Below, one piece after another: positions 62,884 to 64,000 of a DNA stretch of 64,000 bases. The DNA lies in contig NZ_RQET01000008.1 in assembly GCF_004769195.1 (NCBI RefSeq), positions 205,583 through 269,582 of the forward strand, in the 5' to 3' direction. Position numbers and translations under genes: made by a program. Numbering within the stretch: position 1 is the stretch's first letter; every line of letters begins with the position of its first letter. A model generated the notes under the pieces. That model was not told the origin of the DNA, did not search any database, and saw only the letters and a program-made list of their open reading frames with translations. Source of the DNA: Leptospira fletcheri. GTDB lineage: Bacteria; Spirochaetota; Leptospiria; Leptospirales; Leptospiraceae.

Positions 62884-62924
62884 AGCACTTAAAAAAATAC
62901 AGCTGAAGCTCGGTTAAAACTTTT

Positions 62925-63860
62925 ATGATTTGGGACAACAGGAAATCACTTTCGGAAATTGTAATAAATCCAGGATCTAGATTACGTTCTAATTGCTATT
63001 TGTGCGGAAATGACGGCAAAAAAATGGTGTTTCTAGAAAATCTCATCCCCATTGTCGAGTGTCACAATTGCGGGCATGTTTACTCCACGTACCTCCAGAA
63101 GGAGCATTATGATGAATACTGGGGAGGGGACAGCAAAGAATACGATTTGCGCTGGTGGGACAACGCTCACCGGGAAATATACCAGGACTTCTGTGATCAA
63201 TTCCTGCATTCTCCGAACGGAAGAATCCTGGATGTGGGTTGCGGTCTCGGCTTTTTTATCCGTAAAATAGAACAAGAAAGGCCCGGATGGAAAGCGGTAG
63301 GCTACGAAATTTCGGAAGAAGCGGTTCGATTTGCCAGAGAAAAAAACCATCTTACGAACGTATTCTCCGGTGTGGTCCAGGAAAGCGACCTACCCGAGGA
63401 AAGTTTCGATATCATTACACTCTGGGATGTTATCGAACACATTCCAAACCCCCAAAGTCTGCTAGAATATCTGCATTCTCTGCTCAAACCCGGAGGGTTC
63501 ATTTTCATCGAAACTCCGAATTTTCCGTTACAATTGATCAAAGCAAGGTTGAAGGTTTTTCTTTTAGGCAGGAATCCGAAAGCTCATTACCTCGAAGCCA
63601 AGGATCACATCAATAATTACAAAGAAAAAACACTGACCCTTTTGGCCAAAAACTGCGGATTTTCCGATGTCACCTTTACCATGTTGAGGCCCATCTCCTT
63701 TGTCTCAGGAAATCCGTCCCAATTGGGCGTGATCGCCAAGAAATGCATCTATTACGTGTCCAGGTTCGTCCATTTCATTTCATTCAAAAAATGGAATATA
63801 AATCTTACCCTATTCGCCGTCGCATCGAAAGGCGGTACTCGATTCGAGGTTAAGAAATAG
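62925..63860 (+). CDS. Class I SAM methyltransferase with Zn-binding N-terminus
   Basis: A 311-residue protein. Cys24, Cys27, Cys46 and Cys49 (CYLC and CHNC) form a zinc-ribbon-like N-terminal domain. Motif I is ILDVGCGLGFF at 101-111, followed by GYEISEEAV and the IITLWDVIEHIPNP segment. Proteins of this build are frequent in surface-polysaccharide and nucleotide-sugar clusters, where related enzymes methylate sugars. The window ends before any partner is visible, so this is only a possible edge of such a cluster (inference). A hairpin follows its stop. Confidence 0.88.
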   Translation: MIWDNRKSLSEIVINPGSRLRSNCYLCGNDGKKMVFLENLIPIVECHNCGHVYSTYLQKEHYDEYWGGDSKEYDLRWWDNAHREIYQDFCDQFLHSPNGRILDVGCGLGFFIRKIEQERPGWKAVGYEISEEAVRFAREKNHLTNVFSGVVQESDLPEESFDIITLWDVIEHIPNPQSLLEYLHSLLKPGGFIFIETPNFPLQLIKARLKVFLLGRNPKAHYLEAKDHINNYKEKTLTLLAKNCGFSDVTFTMLRPISFVSGNPSQLGVIAKKCIYYVSRFVHFISFKKWNINLTLFAVASKGGTRFEVKK

Positions 63861-63871
63861 AAACGTCTGTA

Positions 63872-63901
63872 GAGAAATCCCGTGGAAGTCGCGGGTTTCT
63901 C
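63872..63901 (+). terminator. Hairpin after the last methyltransferase
   Basis: GAGAAATCCCG (63872-63882) pairs with CGGGTTTCTC (63892-63901), with one bulged T and a 9-nt loop. It begins 12 bases after the stop. No clear T-tract follows, so termination is plausible but not certain. From 63902 to the window end I see no gene. Confidence 0.45.
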
Positions 63902-64000
63902 AAGATATAGCTCCTGCCCTGATCGCTGTCCGAAAAAACTGCAATCTCTGGAATCAACTGCGCTGAATTCTTAAGGAGCTAAGGTACCATTCGAATGCTC

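Overview
The window is a gene-dense stretch of a spirochaete chromosome, most probably Leptospira or a close relative in Leptospiraceae. The basis is the mix of gene order, frequent TTG starts, many lipoproteins with loose spirochaetal lipoboxes, a CHASE2-cyclase, bactofilin and beta-propeller lipoproteins. By eye GC is near 48%, above the classic pathogenic species; I did not compute it. I see no rRNA, tRNA, CRISPR array, prophage or insertion sequence.

Region 1 (1-8252, minus strand) is a translation/RNA cluster: rimP-nusA-infB-rbfA-truB-rpsO-pnp, with pnp cut by the left edge. IF2 carries a long Gly/Arg/Tyr/Gln tandem-repeat region. Region 2 (8253-14748, plus) holds a lipoprotein, nnr, a small membrane protein, a structured leader with a 13-codon ORF overlapping an alpha/beta hydrolase, then a YCII/DGPF protein and an ECF42-type sigma factor. 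Region 3 (14753-20472) has a NamZ-like muramidase, an 841-residue cyclic-nucleotide-binding-fold protein and several unrecognised proteins.

Region 4 (20486-41371, minus) is about 21 kb of co-oriented, tightly packed genes. In transcription order: dapA, dapB, cdaA, a YbbR protein, acpS, a TPR protein, bactofilin, a small membrane protein, rpsB, tsf, pyrH, frr, uppS, cdsA, dxr, rseP, proS, trpB, trpA, a CHASE2 cyclase, dxs and a TPR protein. It joins lysine/peptidoglycan precursors, c-di-AMP, isoprenoid and phospholipid synthesis, membrane proteolysis and translation.

Region 5 (41400-55409) is accessory: a MraY/WecA-type transferase, a MarR regulator facing an enoyl-CoA hydratase, and a Czc-type RND efflux operon with an outer-membrane protein, divergent from an OmpR-type two-component system. 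Four 11-bp-spaced direct repeats lie between the two operons. An MgtC protein and an orphan 7TM membrane protein follow. Region 6 (55410-64000) is loosely packed: small lipoproteins and membrane proteins, SBBP- and NHL-repeat lipoproteins, an AHSA1-type protein, a hydrolase and two methyltransferases. The last methyltransferase has a Zn-binding N-terminus and follows a 476-bp AT-rich region with short repeats.
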